Below are positions 5,894-5,977 of a stretch of DNA of 5,977 nucleotides, one piece after another. The first letter of the stretch is position 1, and each line of letters begins with the position of its first letter. A model generated the notes under the pieces. It did no database searches, had not been told where the DNA came from, and saw only the letters and a program-made list of their open reading frames with translations. A program made the translations under genes and the position numbers. The DNA comes from Deltaproteobacteria bacterium (GTDB taxonomy: Bacteria; Desulfobacterota; DSM-4660; Desulfatiglandales; HGW-15): the NCBI GenBank assembly GCA_021737245.1, contig JAIPEI010000239.1, positions 1-5,977 of the forward strand, given 5' to 3'.

Positions 5894-5977
5894 GTGACAG
5901 AGCACCTCAGCGTCTTGATCGTGGATGACAATCTCATCTATCGGAAGTTCCTGGGGCGTGTCATCCAGGACATCGAG
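5894..5977 (+). CDS. Response-regulator receiver protein, N-terminal fragment (possibly CheB; 3' end outside window)
   Basis: GTG 5894 opens a frame that runs off the window after 28 codons. It reads 'TEHLSVLIVDDNLIYRKFLG', the first strand of a receiver domain with the paired acidic residues of the phosphorylation pocket, followed by the first helix. The phosphorylated aspartate and any output domain are beyond the edge. In a che cluster a receiver start of this kind ('VLIVDD..-x-x-x-R-K-F-L') is often the methylesterase CheB, but a second CheY or another regulator fits equally well, so no symbol is given. The start is uncertain: an in-frame ATG at 5855 overlaps the preceding stop (ATGA, 5855-5858) as at other junctions here, and would add 13 residues that are poor in receiver-like sequence. 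GTG 5894 gives the usual short lead before the first strand and has a weak GGGAAG site 7 bases upstream. Confidence 0.8.
   Translation, partial: MTEHLSVLIVDDNLIYRKFLGRVIQDIE

Overview
This window is a single-direction chemotaxis (che) gene cluster on the + strand. It is GC-rich (about 60% by eye), tightly packed, and shows no mobile elements, tRNA or rRNA genes, or CRISPR. The heavy GC bias at third codon positions, a receptor carrying a periplasmic c-type haem motif, and the style of the receptor signalling domains suggest an anaerobic, cytochrome-rich Gram-negative bacterium of the Desulfobacterota (former Deltaproteobacteria) type. That assignment is inference from protein style, not proof.

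Layout. 1-315: the 3' end of a CheA-type histidine kinase gene (C-terminal CheW-like P5 domain only). 312-752: cheW, the receptor-kinase coupling protein. 749-3205: a large methyl-accepting chemotaxis protein (MCP) with two tandem Cache-like modules in its periplasmic part. 3232-5160 (or from 3211): a second MCP with a different, shorter periplasmic domain that contains a CXXCH haem-attachment motif. 5161-5220: a short gap with a GC-rich hairpin. 5221-5649: a CheY-type single-domain response regulator with a short C-terminal tail. 5646-5858: a 70-residue protein I do not recognise, with a strong ribosome binding site. 5894 (or 5855) to the window end: the first 28 (or 41) codons of another receiver-domain protein, possibly CheB.

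How it fits together. The two MCPs would sense different cues outside the cytoplasm: probably a small organic ligand for the Cache receptor, and a redox state or diatomic gas for the haem receptor. Their cytoplasmic tips are identical over 46 residues, so they very likely feed the same CheW/CheA complex and could share one array. CheA would phosphorylate CheY, and the last receiver protein if it is CheB. Three junctions use ATGA stop/start overlaps (312-315, 749-752, 5646-5649) and a fourth is possible (5855-5858), pointing to one translationally coupled operon. No cheR, cheD, cheC or cheZ is visible. The least explained element is the 70-residue protein between cheY and the downstream receiver gene. 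The most functionally telling element is the haem-binding receptor.
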